DNA from: JAEXNA01 sp050486105
GTDB lineage: Bacteria > Vulcanimicrobiota > Xenobia > Xenobiales > JADMJV01
Direction of reading: 5' to 3'
Length of the DNA stretch: 42,556 nucleotides
NCBI GenBank assembly: GCA_050486105.1
Contig: JBJHCR010000010.1
Location: 1-42,556, forward strand
Shown here: one piece after another, positions 32,578-40,435 of the stretch
Position numbering within the stretch: position 1 is the first letter of the stretch
Layout: every line of letters begins with the position of its first letter
The notes under the pieces: model-generated
Told to the model about the DNA's origin: nothing
Databases searched by the model: none
The model's input: only the letters and a program-made list of their open reading frames with translations
Program-made: the position numbers and the translations under genes

Positions 32578-33284
32578 CGCTTGCTCCCTATCGCAAAGGT
32601 CTGGTTCTCAGCTTTGAAACTGGCTTCCATCAACGGCAAGGCGCGATCCAACCGACGCACCTTCACCTCCGCCAGGGTAAACCTTGGATCGTCAAAGTGG
32701 GCAGGATCGGGGGCAGCCACTACCCCCATTTGAGCCGCCTTGGCCGAGATCACCCCGTTCACCGAATCCTCGATGGCCAGGCAATGCCCAGGAGCAAAAC
32801 CCAGTTTCTGCGCCGCCGTCAAATACACGGCAGGATGAGGCTTTCCGTACTCCTCATCCTCGGCGGAATGAACGATATCGAAAGCCTCCTCGAGTCCCAA
32901 GCTCGACAGAGTGGCTCGAAGCAATCGGTAGCGCGAGGAGGTGGCCAGTCCGCATGGGACTCCCAGGGCCTTGAAGCGCTCTATGGTCTTCAACACCCCC
33001 GGCAAGGGCTTCCCTCGCTCGACCACCAAATCCACCATGCGGTCCACGATCCGGCTCACCACTTCAGCCTGATCCGCCTCGGGCACCCTGTAGGCCACCA
33101 CCTCATCGATGCGGATCCCCATGGTCTCAGCGCAGTCTGCTTCGGTGAAAGTCTTGCCCACCGACGCGAAGACCTCGATTTGAGCCGTTCGCCAGAAAGG
33201 TTCGGAGTCGATCAGAACGCCATCCATATCGAAGAGCACCGCTCGAAAGGCGGGAAGGGGACGATGAAAAACGAGTTCGCCCAT
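32574..33284 (-). CDS. HAD-family sugar phosphatase (HxpB/beta-phosphoglucomutase-like)
   Basis: A 236-residue HAD hydrolase with Asp19-x-Asp21 in FDMDGVLIDSEP, motif II Ser/Thr in LATSSRYRLL, motif III Lys in EYGKPHPAVY and motif IV Asp in AIEDSVNGVISA. The cap domain sequence TFTEADCAETMGIRIDEVV resembles E. coli HxpB (YniC), a hexitol and 2-deoxyglucose 6-phosphate phosphatase, so a broad sugar-phosphate phosphatase is likely. The start follows the upstream stop by 1 nt; the stop overlaps the LOG gene by 4 nt. Confidence 0.85.
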   Translation of the reverse strand: MGELVFHRPLPAFRAVLFDMDGVLIDSEPFWRTAQIEVFASVGKTFTEADCAETMGIRIDEVVAYRVPEADQAEVVSRIVDRMVDLVVERGKPLPGVLKTIERFKALGVPCGLATSSRYRLLRATLSSLGLEEAFDIVHSAEDEEYGKPHPAVYLTAAQKLGFAPGHCLAIEDSVNGVISAKAAQMGVVAAPDPAHFDDPRFTLAEVKVRRLDRALPLMEASFKAENQTFAIGSKR

Positions 33285-33285
33285 C

Positions 33286-33849
33286 TTAACGCGGCTTGAT
33301 GTCGATGTTCAATGTGTAGTCGCCGGCTTCAAGCCCGTGGGCCCCGGCCACTCCGATGAGGATGCTGAAAGGGGAGCCCACGGAAATGAATTCCACCTTG
33401 CGCACTCCACTGTCGGGATTGCTGACCGTCTTACCGCCACCCATGTTGGCGTAGATGGGATAGCTAGCTTCACAAGAGATGGCCGAAGTCACATTCGGGG
33501 GCACCTGCTGCTCTCCGGTGGCCGACTGCCGCAGGGCGTAAAGGTTGATCTTGGCGCCGTCCCTAGGGACCAAAGTCACGGTCATGGACGACGTCGCCGG
33601 GAGAGTGACCCGGTAGAACACGTGATGACCATCGAACTGCTCGAAGCGGGTTCCAGGAAAGCAAGCCACGGCACTGCTCTCCGCCCAGCGCAGCGGAATC
33701 TTGACCCCTTCCGAGAGATTTCCCGTGATGGCTCCCGGACCGCCTCCATCAGGCATCTGAAGCACCGTCACTTTTGGAGCCTCGGTATCGGCCCAACAGG
33801 CAACAGTCAGCCCGAACAGAAGCAGCAGAATTGTCATCGTATGACGCAT
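33286..33849 (-). CDS. Secreted protein with pre-peptidase-like beta domain, unknown function
   Basis: A 187-residue protein with a signal peptide (TMTILLLLFGLTVACWA, cleavage before DTE; LTVAC is a poor lipobox). The mature part is beta-rich: FYRVTLPATSSMTVTLVPRDGAKINLYALRQ and a final AGDYTLNIDIKP recall PPC (bacterial pre-peptidase C-terminal) domains, which often sit in exported enzymes, but here there is nothing else. Two Cys could form a disulfide. GAGGAG ahead of the ATG. A TATATT box (33861-33866, minus) is 11 nt before the ATG, giving a very short leader. It heads the HAD-LOG operon. Confidence 0.7.
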   Translation of the reverse strand: MRHTMTILLLLFGLTVACWADTEAPKVTVLQMPDGGGPGAITGNLSEGVKIPLRWAESSAVACFPGTRFEQFDGHHVFYRVTLPATSSMTVTLVPRDGAKINLYALRQSATGEQQVPPNVTSAISCEASYPIYANMGGGKTVSNPDSGVRKVEFISVGSPFSILIGVAGAHGLEAGDYTLNIDIKPR

Positions 33850-33947
33850 TAGGACTCCTCAATATAGTCGTTTGGGACTCCCGAAGGTCCTGCGTAAGGG
33901 GAGTGCCATTCTCCTGCCCAGAGAAATGGGCGACTTGCTCACCCTCA

Positions 33948-34006
33948 TTCTTCCTTCGCGCATTCCATTCTCGGGAAACCGACAAACTCCATGCGCGAAG
34001 GAAGAA
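33948..34006. terminator. 16-bp perfect inverted repeat after fliF
   Basis: TTCTTCCTTCGCGCAT (33948-33963) and ATGCGCGAAGGAAGAA (33991-34006) pair perfectly around a 27-nt loop. It begins 6 nt past the fliF stop on the minus strand, so it probably ends the fliF transcript or stabilises its 3' end, although no T-tract follows. Confidence 0.6.
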
Positions 34007-34012
34007 AACGGC

Positions 34013-35581
34013 TCAACTAAGCCAGGTTGACCTCAAGACTTGGGCCACCTGAGTAGGGCGCTCGGCGACCATTCCGTGAAGCGCCTCGCTGGGCTGCCGA
34101 CCTGTCTGGAGATCGTGCTGAGTTTGGCCGATTTTATTCCGCAATTGGTCTACCAAGCCGCCAACTGGAGCTGTTGCCTCGAGAGTTCCAACTTGCTCGG
34201 TGATAGCCGGAGATCGGCGTCGAGAGAGGCCGAATCCCAATGTCCCCACCAGCAGGACCGACTGCAGAGCCAAGAGTGCCAGCAAGCTGGCCTGGGAGAT
34301 CGGCACCCCATTTTCCTCGCCGGCAGGGAGTACCACCTTCTGTTCAGAGCCCGAGAGCAAGACCCGGTCCCAAGGGGTGCTGTCGACGTGCACAAAATCC
34401 CCTCGATGCTCCTGCAGACCCAAAGCTCCCTTCACCAACAAAGCCATGGACCGGGCCTCATCCTCAGAGACTCCGTCAGCCAGGACAGCCACAGAGACCC
34501 GTTCGGCTCTGGGGTGCTCCGATAAGCTGGCCTGGTAGTCCTCACTCAACTTGAAGTTCTCCGCGATCTTACTGTTCCGATAGGTCCTATCTGTTTCAGA
34601 CCCCTCACTTTCGCCCTTGTCCAAGGATTCTATCACCGACTGATGACTCTCCAAGGCCTGACCACCATGCTCTGGACCCCCGGGGGTATATATCCGCCTT
34701 TCGAGAGTCGAAAAATCGAGTTCCAGATTCACCAGAACCTGAGTTCGACCGGGAAAGGTGCGGTCGAAAGCTTGTTGGACTTTGGCGCGCATTCGTTCCT
34801 CTTCTTGAGCTCGCACCGACATGTTTCGTTCCCAAGATTTCTCAAGCGCACCCAAGCCGCTGGAGTCTTTGGAGAGATCTTCCCCAAGGGCTGAAACGAT
34901 CTGAACCTTCTCCTGGGTCAAGCCGGGAACAGAAAAGGCCACCAGCTTGGCGATCCCGTTCACCGTCTCCGAACTCAATTGCCTGCCCTGTGCCAGAGTC
35001 AGCATGACCGAGGCGGTAGTCTCTCCCCGGTTCACCCAAGTGCTCCCTTGGGGAAACGCCAGAGTCACCTGGGCATCATTCACCCCTTCGATGGCCCTCA
35101 AAGCCAGGGTGATCTCGCCGGCCAGCAGTCGCTGTTCGAGTTGCTTGCGTTCAGCCGCCGAACGCACGGCCGAGGGTTGCACTTGATCCTGGGTCAAGAC
35201 AGGATGGAGGGGGAGGTTCTGTTGGGCCAACACAGCCTGGGCCTTGATCCGATCTTTGGGATGCAGCAAGATCCCGTCCTGGGTGGGAGTTACTTGGTGG
35301 TCGAGTTGGTATTCCAGCAAAACTCGGGAGATCTGGGGAAGATCTCTTTCACTGAGTTGAAATGGGTAGAGGTCCACATAGCGATTGCTTTGAGTCTGCC
35401 AAGCGAAAGCAGTCAAAGCCAAAACGATGAAGGCGAGGGTGCCTACAACGGCAGTCTTCACTCTCTGGGTCTGTCCGGTCCAGGCCTCAAGAAGGCGCCG
35501 CCAGGGTTGTTTGGTCTGGGTCAATGGTGAGGAGCCCGAGCGTGTGCCGCGCCGGATCCCGGTCTGGATACCTGTAGCCAT
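34013..35581 (-). CDS. fliF: Flagellar M-ring protein FliF, isolated gene
   Basis: A 522-residue FliF. The first membrane helix (about 44-62) is followed by the YscJ/FliF ring-building domain (LYPFQLSERDLPQISRVLLEY, DAQVTLAFPQGS) and a second ring domain with VSVAVLADGV. A second helix lies near 430-455 (ASLLALLALQSVLLVGTLGF), and the tail RPTQVAQVLRSTWLS matches the FliG-binding end of flagellar FliF; SctJ of type III secretion systems is half this length and lacks it. FliF builds the MS ring of the basal body. No other flagellar gene is certain in the window (see the possible FlgN-like remnant at 6374). Neighbours are unrelated. Regulated, if the site is right, by an OmpR/PhoB-type factor (35698-35724). 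Confidence 0.85.
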   Translation of the reverse strand: MATGIQTGIRRGTRSGSSPLTQTKQPWRRLLEAWTGQTQRVKTAVVGTLAFIVLALTAFAWQTQSNRYVDLYPFQLSERDLPQISRVLLEYQLDHQVTPTQDGILLHPKDRIKAQAVLAQQNLPLHPVLTQDQVQPSAVRSAAERKQLEQRLLAGEITLALRAIEGVNDAQVTLAFPQGSTWVNRGETTASVMLTLAQGRQLSSETVNGIAKLVAFSVPGLTQEKVQIVSALGEDLSKDSSGLGALEKSWERNMSVRAQEEERMRAKVQQAFDRTFPGRTQVLVNLELDFSTLERRIYTPGGPEHGGQALESHQSVIESLDKGESEGSETDRTYRNSKIAENFKLSEDYQASLSEHPRAERVSVAVLADGVSEDEARSMALLVKGALGLQEHRGDFVHVDSTPWDRVLLSGSEQKVVLPAGEENGVPISQASLLALLALQSVLLVGTLGFGLSRRRSPAITEQVGTLEATAPVGGLVDQLRNKIGQTQHDLQTGRQPSEALHGMVAERPTQVAQVLRSTWLS

Positions 35582-35661
35582 AAAGATTCATCACTCCTGC
35601 ATACATAATGGGTCACCCCGGCCTCTGTATATGTCTGGCTCGGGAAAAAAGTCGACATTCC

Positions 35662-35667
35662 ATTATA
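35662..35667 (-). promoter_or_regulatory. -10 box TATAAT of fliF
   Basis: A consensus TATAAT on the minus strand, 80 nt upstream of the fliF ATG. The only -35-like hexamer, TTGTCA, is 13 nt away, too close for a standard promoter, which fits dependence on an activator bound just upstream. Confidence 0.5.
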
Positions 35668-35697
35668 GGGGTAAGAGGTGTGACAAAATTTCGGCTT

Positions 35698-35724
35698 TTA
35701 CAAAGCTTTTACAAGAATGTTACA
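35698..35724 (-). promoter_or_regulatory. Three TGTAA direct repeats with 11-bp period, likely activator site
   Basis: On the minus strand TGTAA occurs three times at exactly 11-bp spacing (35724, 35713 and 35702), the last two embedded in identical TTGTAAAAGC units. The array ends about 31 nt above the -10 box of fliF. Eleven-bp direct repeats in this place are typical of OmpR/PhoB-family response regulators, which bind head-to-tail dimers. Confidence 0.5.
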
Positions 35725-35778
35725 TTTGACCCATAAGAACCTTGGAACTCCCCATGATATAAGACGGTGAGTCGAGAG

Positions 35779-37929
35779 TCAGGAGGCCGAAGTTAGCTCT
35801 AAATAGACCTCGACCAAAGATTTTTGGCTACTCCAGAAGCTTTCGGCGTCAGGGAAACTGGCCTGATACTGCTCGGAGAGACCGAGTTTTTCCCAAAGGA
35901 CCGAAGGATCGTTGCGGCGTTGCTGCTCGTACCAGCTGAGAACGCTGCCTGCACCTATGCCTTCTAGTCGTCGAGCAGTGTTGAGGGGCTCTTGCATGGT
36001 CTTGATAGTCTCTTGAGCACGTTCGGCCGAACTCGTCTTGAAAAATGCCTGAGACTCGGCCTGCTTTAGCGATTCGGGGGGACCTTGGTGACGACTGACG
36101 GTCGATCGCGACTCCAGCTTCTGCAGCACCTCGGCGGCAACTTGGTCCATGGGCGAAAAGAAGCTCAAAGATTGAGTTTTGAACAGCGGAGCACACTTCA
36201 CATTGCCTTCGATCACCCGATCGAGGTCGAGAGCCGAATCCGGACTGTAGGAGATCCCTTCGTGCTCTTGCAAACGTCGGTGCACGGCAGGAAATTTCAT
36301 CACTTCTAGAGCTGTCCCCAGTCGGTTTGAGCCTCGAGCGAGAAAGGATTCCAGGCTCTCGACCAGGGGACGTTCCTGGCCTTGAGGTGGAGCCATAGCC
36401 TCCACGGCTCTCTCGATCAACTCGGGCAAGCCTTCCACGCGACCCGCTTCGTGGCCTAAGAGAATGGTCCGTTCTATACCATACTTGGCATAAAACTCCG
36501 GCATGTCCACCCCCTCAAAGACCTCTGGACTGCTGCCGGCGAACTCTCTAAGCTCGGTTGGAGGCAAACTGTGCAAGGCTTGAACCAAACCGGACACCGA
36601 GATGGGTTCAGGCGGAGGCGCCGCACGAAGTTGGCCCACGGACGAGAGCAAACCAGAACGAACAGCCTCGGGGTCGCTCCTCAAGGCTTTGGCCTTCTCG
36701 AAGTGCTCTCGATTTCCAGCATAAGTTTTCCCGAATTTGTCCCTAAACTCGAGATCGATATCCGAGAGATTCTTCCAGGCCACGGCCCGATTGCGCTTTT
36801 CTGCATAGGAAGCTTGGGCCTCCTCGGGCATTCCTTCGAGCTGAGAGTCGAGCTTGCCGAGATGGTGGTCGAAGAGTCGACTATACAAGCGACTGGAACT
36901 GCCAACATAGCTGATGCCATGCTCGAGCTCTCGGGAAAGCAGATTCACACATTGCTCCACGGCTCCAAAACGATGACCGTTACCCTGGGTAGAAGAAACG
37001 TGGGTTCCAAATCCAACTTTGGGGTTCTCTGCCAAAAAGTTCTTGAAGAATTCAGGAGTGTTGATGTCTTGCTTGTCGAGTAAAGCCTGAGCGTCAATAC
37101 TCACGCTCCCTGATGGCATAGAAATATTCCAGCCACCACTTTCAGCTATGCTGCGATCGATAGCGCTGCGAAGCTTCTCATGGGCGCTATAGGTCTTCAC
37201 CGTCACTCCCTCAGGGAACTCCGGCACCTGAGTGCCCTCAGGAACCAAGAGGATCGAGCCCTGGGGCAAAGCAAAATCGCCCATCACGAAAGTGTCGTGG
37301 GGACTGACGTTCACCAGCTGATCCTTCAGAGTATTCAGTGGTGTCATCACCGCGAAGTTCTTGTCTTCCCAACTGGAGCGGCCGTGTTCAGGCACCAAGG
37401 AGCCTAGAGAGAAGTGGAGGGTAGGCCTGAACGAAGGCGGCTCGTTGGCTAGCTCATCTCCGCGTCCTGAGATGTCACGAGCTCCGGCTATCAGCCGCCC
37501 GCTTCGAGGCAGATGATCGGTAGCGTGAACCGCAAAGAGCTTCTCTCCCAGTTCGAGCGCCGAGGGGGCTTCAGACTGAGAAGGTCCGGAAGATTCGAGC
37601 ACGACTAATGGTCCGTGGAGGCAACCTGAGATGCGGGAGTTCGAAAGCCTGCCTGAAGAGCGTCCCTCCGGAGGAACCGAAATAGCTTCGTTCTTCTCAG
37701 AGGTTGATATCGAGGGTAGCCAATCCAGATGCAGCTCGGGTTGGGACGTCGGCAAACTTGGCTTCGGGTGAGACATCTGGCCTGGTCCCGAAGTGGTGGT
37801 TCTCAGGAAGGATTCCGCCGGGTCTTCCGCTCCTGTGGCGAGAGTCGCAATCCGTTGTTGGCGACCAGGATTGCTTCCCGGCTTGAAGAGGCTTCCAAAG
37901 AAGTTATGTATCGAGTCTTTGATGTGCAC
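35779..37929 (-). CDS. Large cytoplasmic protein of unknown function
   Basis: A 716-residue protein starting with GTG at 37929. I recognise no domain with confidence. The first 110 residues are Ser/Pro-rich and probably disordered. Residues 125-260 form a mixed region (LFAVHATDHLPRSGRL ... LHFSLGSLV ... FVMGDFALPQGSILLVPEGT) whose HAT-DH and aromatic spacing resembles secreted ADP-ribosyltransferase-like domains, only a hint. The next 400 residues are helical and charged, with a Tyr/Ser/His patch (GISYVGSSSRLYSRLFDHH). There is no signal peptide or membrane helix. The start codon follows a small hairpin that holds its only GGGG ribosome site. It is divergent from the prepilin operon at 38067 and shares its control region. 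Confidence 0.65.
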   Translation of the reverse strand: MHIKDSIHNFFGSLFKPGSNPGRQQRIATLATGAEDPAESFLRTTTSGPGQMSHPKPSLPTSQPELHLDWLPSISTSEKNEAISVPPEGRSSGRLSNSRISGCLHGPLVVLESSGPSQSEAPSALELGEKLFAVHATDHLPRSGRLIAGARDISGRGDELANEPPSFRPTLHFSLGSLVPEHGRSSWEDKNFAVMTPLNTLKDQLVNVSPHDTFVMGDFALPQGSILLVPEGTQVPEFPEGVTVKTYSAHEKLRSAIDRSIAESGGWNISMPSGSVSIDAQALLDKQDINTPEFFKNFLAENPKVGFGTHVSSTQGNGHRFGAVEQCVNLLSRELEHGISYVGSSSRLYSRLFDHHLGKLDSQLEGMPEEAQASYAEKRNRAVAWKNLSDIDLEFRDKFGKTYAGNREHFEKAKALRSDPEAVRSGLLSSVGQLRAAPPPEPISVSGLVQALHSLPPTELREFAGSSPEVFEGVDMPEFYAKYGIERTILLGHEAGRVEGLPELIERAVEAMAPPQGQERPLVESLESFLARGSNRLGTALEVMKFPAVHRRLQEHEGISYSPDSALDLDRVIEGNVKCAPLFKTQSLSFFSPMDQVAAEVLQKLESRSTVSRHQGPPESLKQAESQAFFKTSSAERAQETIKTMQEPLNTARRLEGIGAGSVLSWYEQQRRNDPSVLWEKLGLSEQYQASFPDAESFWSSQKSLVEVYLELTSAS

Positions 37930-37933
37930 GGAG

Positions 37934-37946
37934 CCCCTAAGAGGGG
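37934..37946. promoter_or_regulatory. Hairpin at the start of the 716-residue gene
   Basis: CCCCT and AGGGG flank a 3-nt loop. On the minus strand the AGGGG ends 4 nt before the GTG start and is its only Shine-Dalgarno-like sequence, so folding would block initiation. Confidence 0.35.
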
Positions 37947-38006
37947 TTTTCCACTAGACTGCGGTTCAACCCTCTCTTCCGAGAATCTGATCCAAGGTCG
38001 TTTCAA

Positions 38007-38042
38007 TTTCAGAACACCTGAAACCAGGGCATCACTCCCTGG
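38007..38042. promoter_or_regulatory. Two adjacent inverted repeats upstream of the prepilin operon
   Basis: TTTCAG-N5-CTGAAA (38007-38023) is followed without a gap by CCAGGG-N7-CCCTGG (38024-38042). Both are perfect and lie immediately above the extended -10 box at 38051, covering the -35 region. They could be operators for one or two regulators and, given the divergent gene at 37929, control both directions. Confidence 0.5.
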
Positions 38043-38050
38043 GACCATTG

Positions 38051-38059
38051 TGCTATACT
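38051..38059 (+). promoter_or_regulatory. Extended -10 promoter TGCTATACT, leaderless transcript predicted
   Basis: TGC TATACT ends 7 nt before the GTG at 38067, so transcription should begin at or next to the start codon. There is no Shine-Dalgarno sequence. Confidence 0.6.
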
Positions 38060-38066
38060 TTGGGTC

Positions 38067-39950
38067 GTGAAACAAGTTTGTCTGAGACAGAGTCGTGGAA
38101 TCGCCCTGATCACTGCGATTCTTTTTGCGCTTATCATGGGAGTCATAGTCCGCGCGGTAGCCGTCCACACCCTGGGAGTCGGTTCCAAGCAAAATCTCGT
38201 GGAAGAGCGGGCCCTGAGGGCGGCAAAGTCGGGACTGGAATACGCCAAGAGCCGGTTGGCCCAGGATCCCACCTGGAAGGGAGAAGACCCGGTTGCTCGG
38301 ACCATAGATGGGGAGTTTCTGGTGGTCGAGGAACGAAATGGGAATGTTTTCGGCCTAATGTGTTACCCGGATGGTTCGAAGGCCCAATTTCGCATCAGGT
38401 TCAACTTTCAGGACGGCCCCGGGGGAGGCGATGATCTGAACGACCCCCCTCCATCCTTCCGAATCAACAATGGTCTGGTCTCAATCAACAACCTGACCCA
38501 AACTTCGGAATTGCTGGAACCGGTATGCGATGATCAGGGGGTGGTGCAGCCAAATCTCGCCTCTGAGGACCGAACCGTTCCTCCACGCTCGGCGCTCATT
38601 CGGGTGGAAGGTCGAGCGGGACCCGGGATCGACAAGATTGAGCCCAACCAACTGATGGAGGAACCTCGAGGCTACTTCCGCACCGCTGAACAGAACGCGT
38701 TACTCAAGTTTGCCCTCAATGACGAAGTTCCCCCGGCCGTCATCCAAAGCGCGGGTACGGTGACTCTGATCGCCAATTCTGGTGTAACTGTCCATTCCCT
38801 GAGCGAGCAGCCTCCCGTCATTCGAACCAAACAGGACATGAGTGTGCTTACCAACGGCGGATCTCTGGGAACCCTAAGCATGCCCGGGGGAGAGGTCTTC
38901 ACCGACTCGGGAACTCTAAACGCCATCTATGATCCGGATGACCTCACCGTGCTGCAAGAGCCGAGCGAGGCACCCCTAACTTCGATTCGTTGGGATGATG
39001 TCCCCAAACCGGATCCCCACACCCACACCGTCAGGGCCGGCGTTTACGTTCTCTGGCCCCCCCAATCCGCTCCCGCCGACGGCTCAAGCTATAGAACCGA
39101 CTACGAGCTTCATTACTACGACATGTCGTATCAAGAGTATTCAGACACTTACGGAGCCATGATCCTAGCGGGTGAATTGCCCCCCCCGGGGGTGGTCATG
39201 ACCGGCGATATCTCTGAGCAGAACCCAGGCTACAGTGTCGCTGACTCTCTCGGTATCCAAGTCGAACAGAACAGCATCACCGTCACCAAAGACCTCTACG
39301 TTCAACCCACTGAGATGAATTCGGATTTCGCCATTATGCCCCTGGGCATGGGAGCAGTCAGCAGCAGCGACCCAGATCCAGGGGGCACCGTGGTGATCAC
39401 CGGCGATGGTAAGCTCCAGCCTATCGAGCCCGAGCAGCCCCTAGAGCTCGCTATCATCGATTCCCGTATCTATGCCCAGGGAGACATGGTTCTCAGAGGC
39501 GGCGTGGTTTACGTGAGCGGTGCCACTCTCATAGGTGAAAAAAGCTTGGTTTTCCACACGCCCACGGTGAAAGTCGACGGAGGCCAAGACAACCTCAGTC
39601 TGTATTTCAAGGAAAACATTCTGGTCTCCAGCTATGACCGTGAGAGTTCCAGCTATGGAGCAGTGGGGATTCGCGGCACGGTCTACTCCTGGGGGGATGT
39701 GGTCATGAGAATCGGAGAGGGCAACCCCGATGTACCCGGAGGGTTCTTGGAATTCACCGGCTCCTTGGTGGCATTCGGGAACGACCCATCCGGGTTGTCT
39801 CCCGGGCCACAAGGGAGCGGAGCCGTCGCAGTGTTTGCTGATCAAGCGAACTTCTCGTACGACCCTACAGCCATTTTTTCTGTGGTATCGCCTGAGGTAC
39901 TCGGCGGCAACATCAATTTCCAAGTCCTAAGTTCCTGGTCCAACCCATGA
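38067..39950 (+). CDS. Large PilX-like prepilin with beta-helix-like passenger
   Basis: A 627-residue protein starting with GTG. The leader ends LRQSRG and is followed by IALITAILFALIMGVIVRAVAV: Gly at -1 and no Glu at +5. The PilX-like segment ERALRAAKSGLEYAKSRLA (about 47-65) follows. The large extracellular part is Pro/Asp-rich, then from about 465 to 600 shows repeated short strands and turns (IIDSRIYAQGDMVLRGGVVYVSGATL, GTVYSWGDVVMRIG, GSLVAFG), consistent with a beta-helix. Likely a minor pilin or adhesin at a pilus tip. It overlaps the next gene by ATGA. Confidence 0.8.
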   Translation: MKQVCLRQSRGIALITAILFALIMGVIVRAVAVHTLGVGSKQNLVEERALRAAKSGLEYAKSRLAQDPTWKGEDPVARTIDGEFLVVEERNGNVFGLMCYPDGSKAQFRIRFNFQDGPGGGDDLNDPPPSFRINNGLVSINNLTQTSELLEPVCDDQGVVQPNLASEDRTVPPRSALIRVEGRAGPGIDKIEPNQLMEEPRGYFRTAEQNALLKFALNDEVPPAVIQSAGTVTLIANSGVTVHSLSEQPPVIRTKQDMSVLTNGGSLGTLSMPGGEVFTDSGTLNAIYDPDDLTVLQEPSEAPLTSIRWDDVPKPDPHTHTVRAGVYVLWPPQSAPADGSSYRTDYELHYYDMSYQEYSDTYGAMILAGELPPPGVVMTGDISEQNPGYSVADSLGIQVEQNSITVTKDLYVQPTEMNSDFAIMPLGMGAVSSSDPDPGGTVVITGDGKLQPIEPEQPLELAIIDSRIYAQGDMVLRGGVVYVSGATLIGEKSLVFHTPTVKVDGGQDNLSLYFKENILVSSYDRESSSYGAVGIRGTVYSWGDVVMRIGEGNPDVPGGFLEFTGSLVAFGNDPSGLSPGPQGSGAVAVFADQANFSYDPTAIFSVVSPEVLGGNINFQVLSSWSNP

Positions 39951-40435
39951 CCTCGAGACGATCGAGATTACTAGGACTGACTCTCCTGGAAGTTGTCTTT
40001 GCTCTTTTCCTGATCACCGTCACCGCCTTATCGTTGGTGGCGGTTTTGGCGGCGGGCCTGCGAACAGAGACCAAAGACGAACACCGCGATGCCCAGGCGG
40101 CTGCCACTACCTTTCTGCTTCAGAGCCTTCTACGAGATGTGAAAGACGACAATCCTCCTGGGTTGAGAAGCCAATTTTGGGGTAGCGAAACACCCACTCT
40201 TGAGAATCCTTTCCGATCGGGAACGGAGAAGATCGGTTCTGCCGAGTACTCTTACCACATCTGCCTGTCCACGGTTCTCAGCTCAGAGGGATCGGTTTTC
40301 GGAGCTCCCGACCATCGCCTTAAACAGATCGACATTTTCGTACATTGGAGCGGAGATTTCCAGCGCAGCGGATACGGCTCTACTCTGTACCATGATAAAA
40401 TCTTATTCAGCGAGGTTTCCGGTGAGGCCCTGTAG
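39947..40435 (+). CDS. Type IV prepilin, PilV/GspI-like
   Basis: A 162-residue prepilin. The leader MTSRRSRLLG is cleaved before LTLLEVVFALFLITVTALSLVAV, with Gly at -1 and Glu at +5. The extracellular part is short with a Lys/His-rich region and one Cys. It overlaps the upstream stop by 4 nt and its own stop lies inside the next gene (14-nt overlap). Together with its neighbours it forms an X-V-W set of minor pilins. Confidence 0.8.
   Translation: MTSRRSRLLGLTLLEVVFALFLITVTALSLVAVLAAGLRTETKDEHRDAQAAATTFLLQSLLRDVKDDNPPGLRSQFWGSETPTLENPFRSGTEKIGSAEYSYHICLSTVLSSEGSVFGAPDHRLKQIDIFVHWSGDFQRSGYGSTLYHDKILFSEVSGEAL

Noticed and set aside
34013..35581. Type III secretion SctJ instead of FliF
   Set aside because: SctJ proteins are about half as long, are lipoproteins and lack the FliG-binding tail seen here.
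37934..37950. Rho-independent terminator on the plus strand (CCCCT-AAG-AGGGG-TTTT)
   Set aside because: No plus-strand gene ends upstream; the hairpin fits better as part of the minus-strand 5' region.
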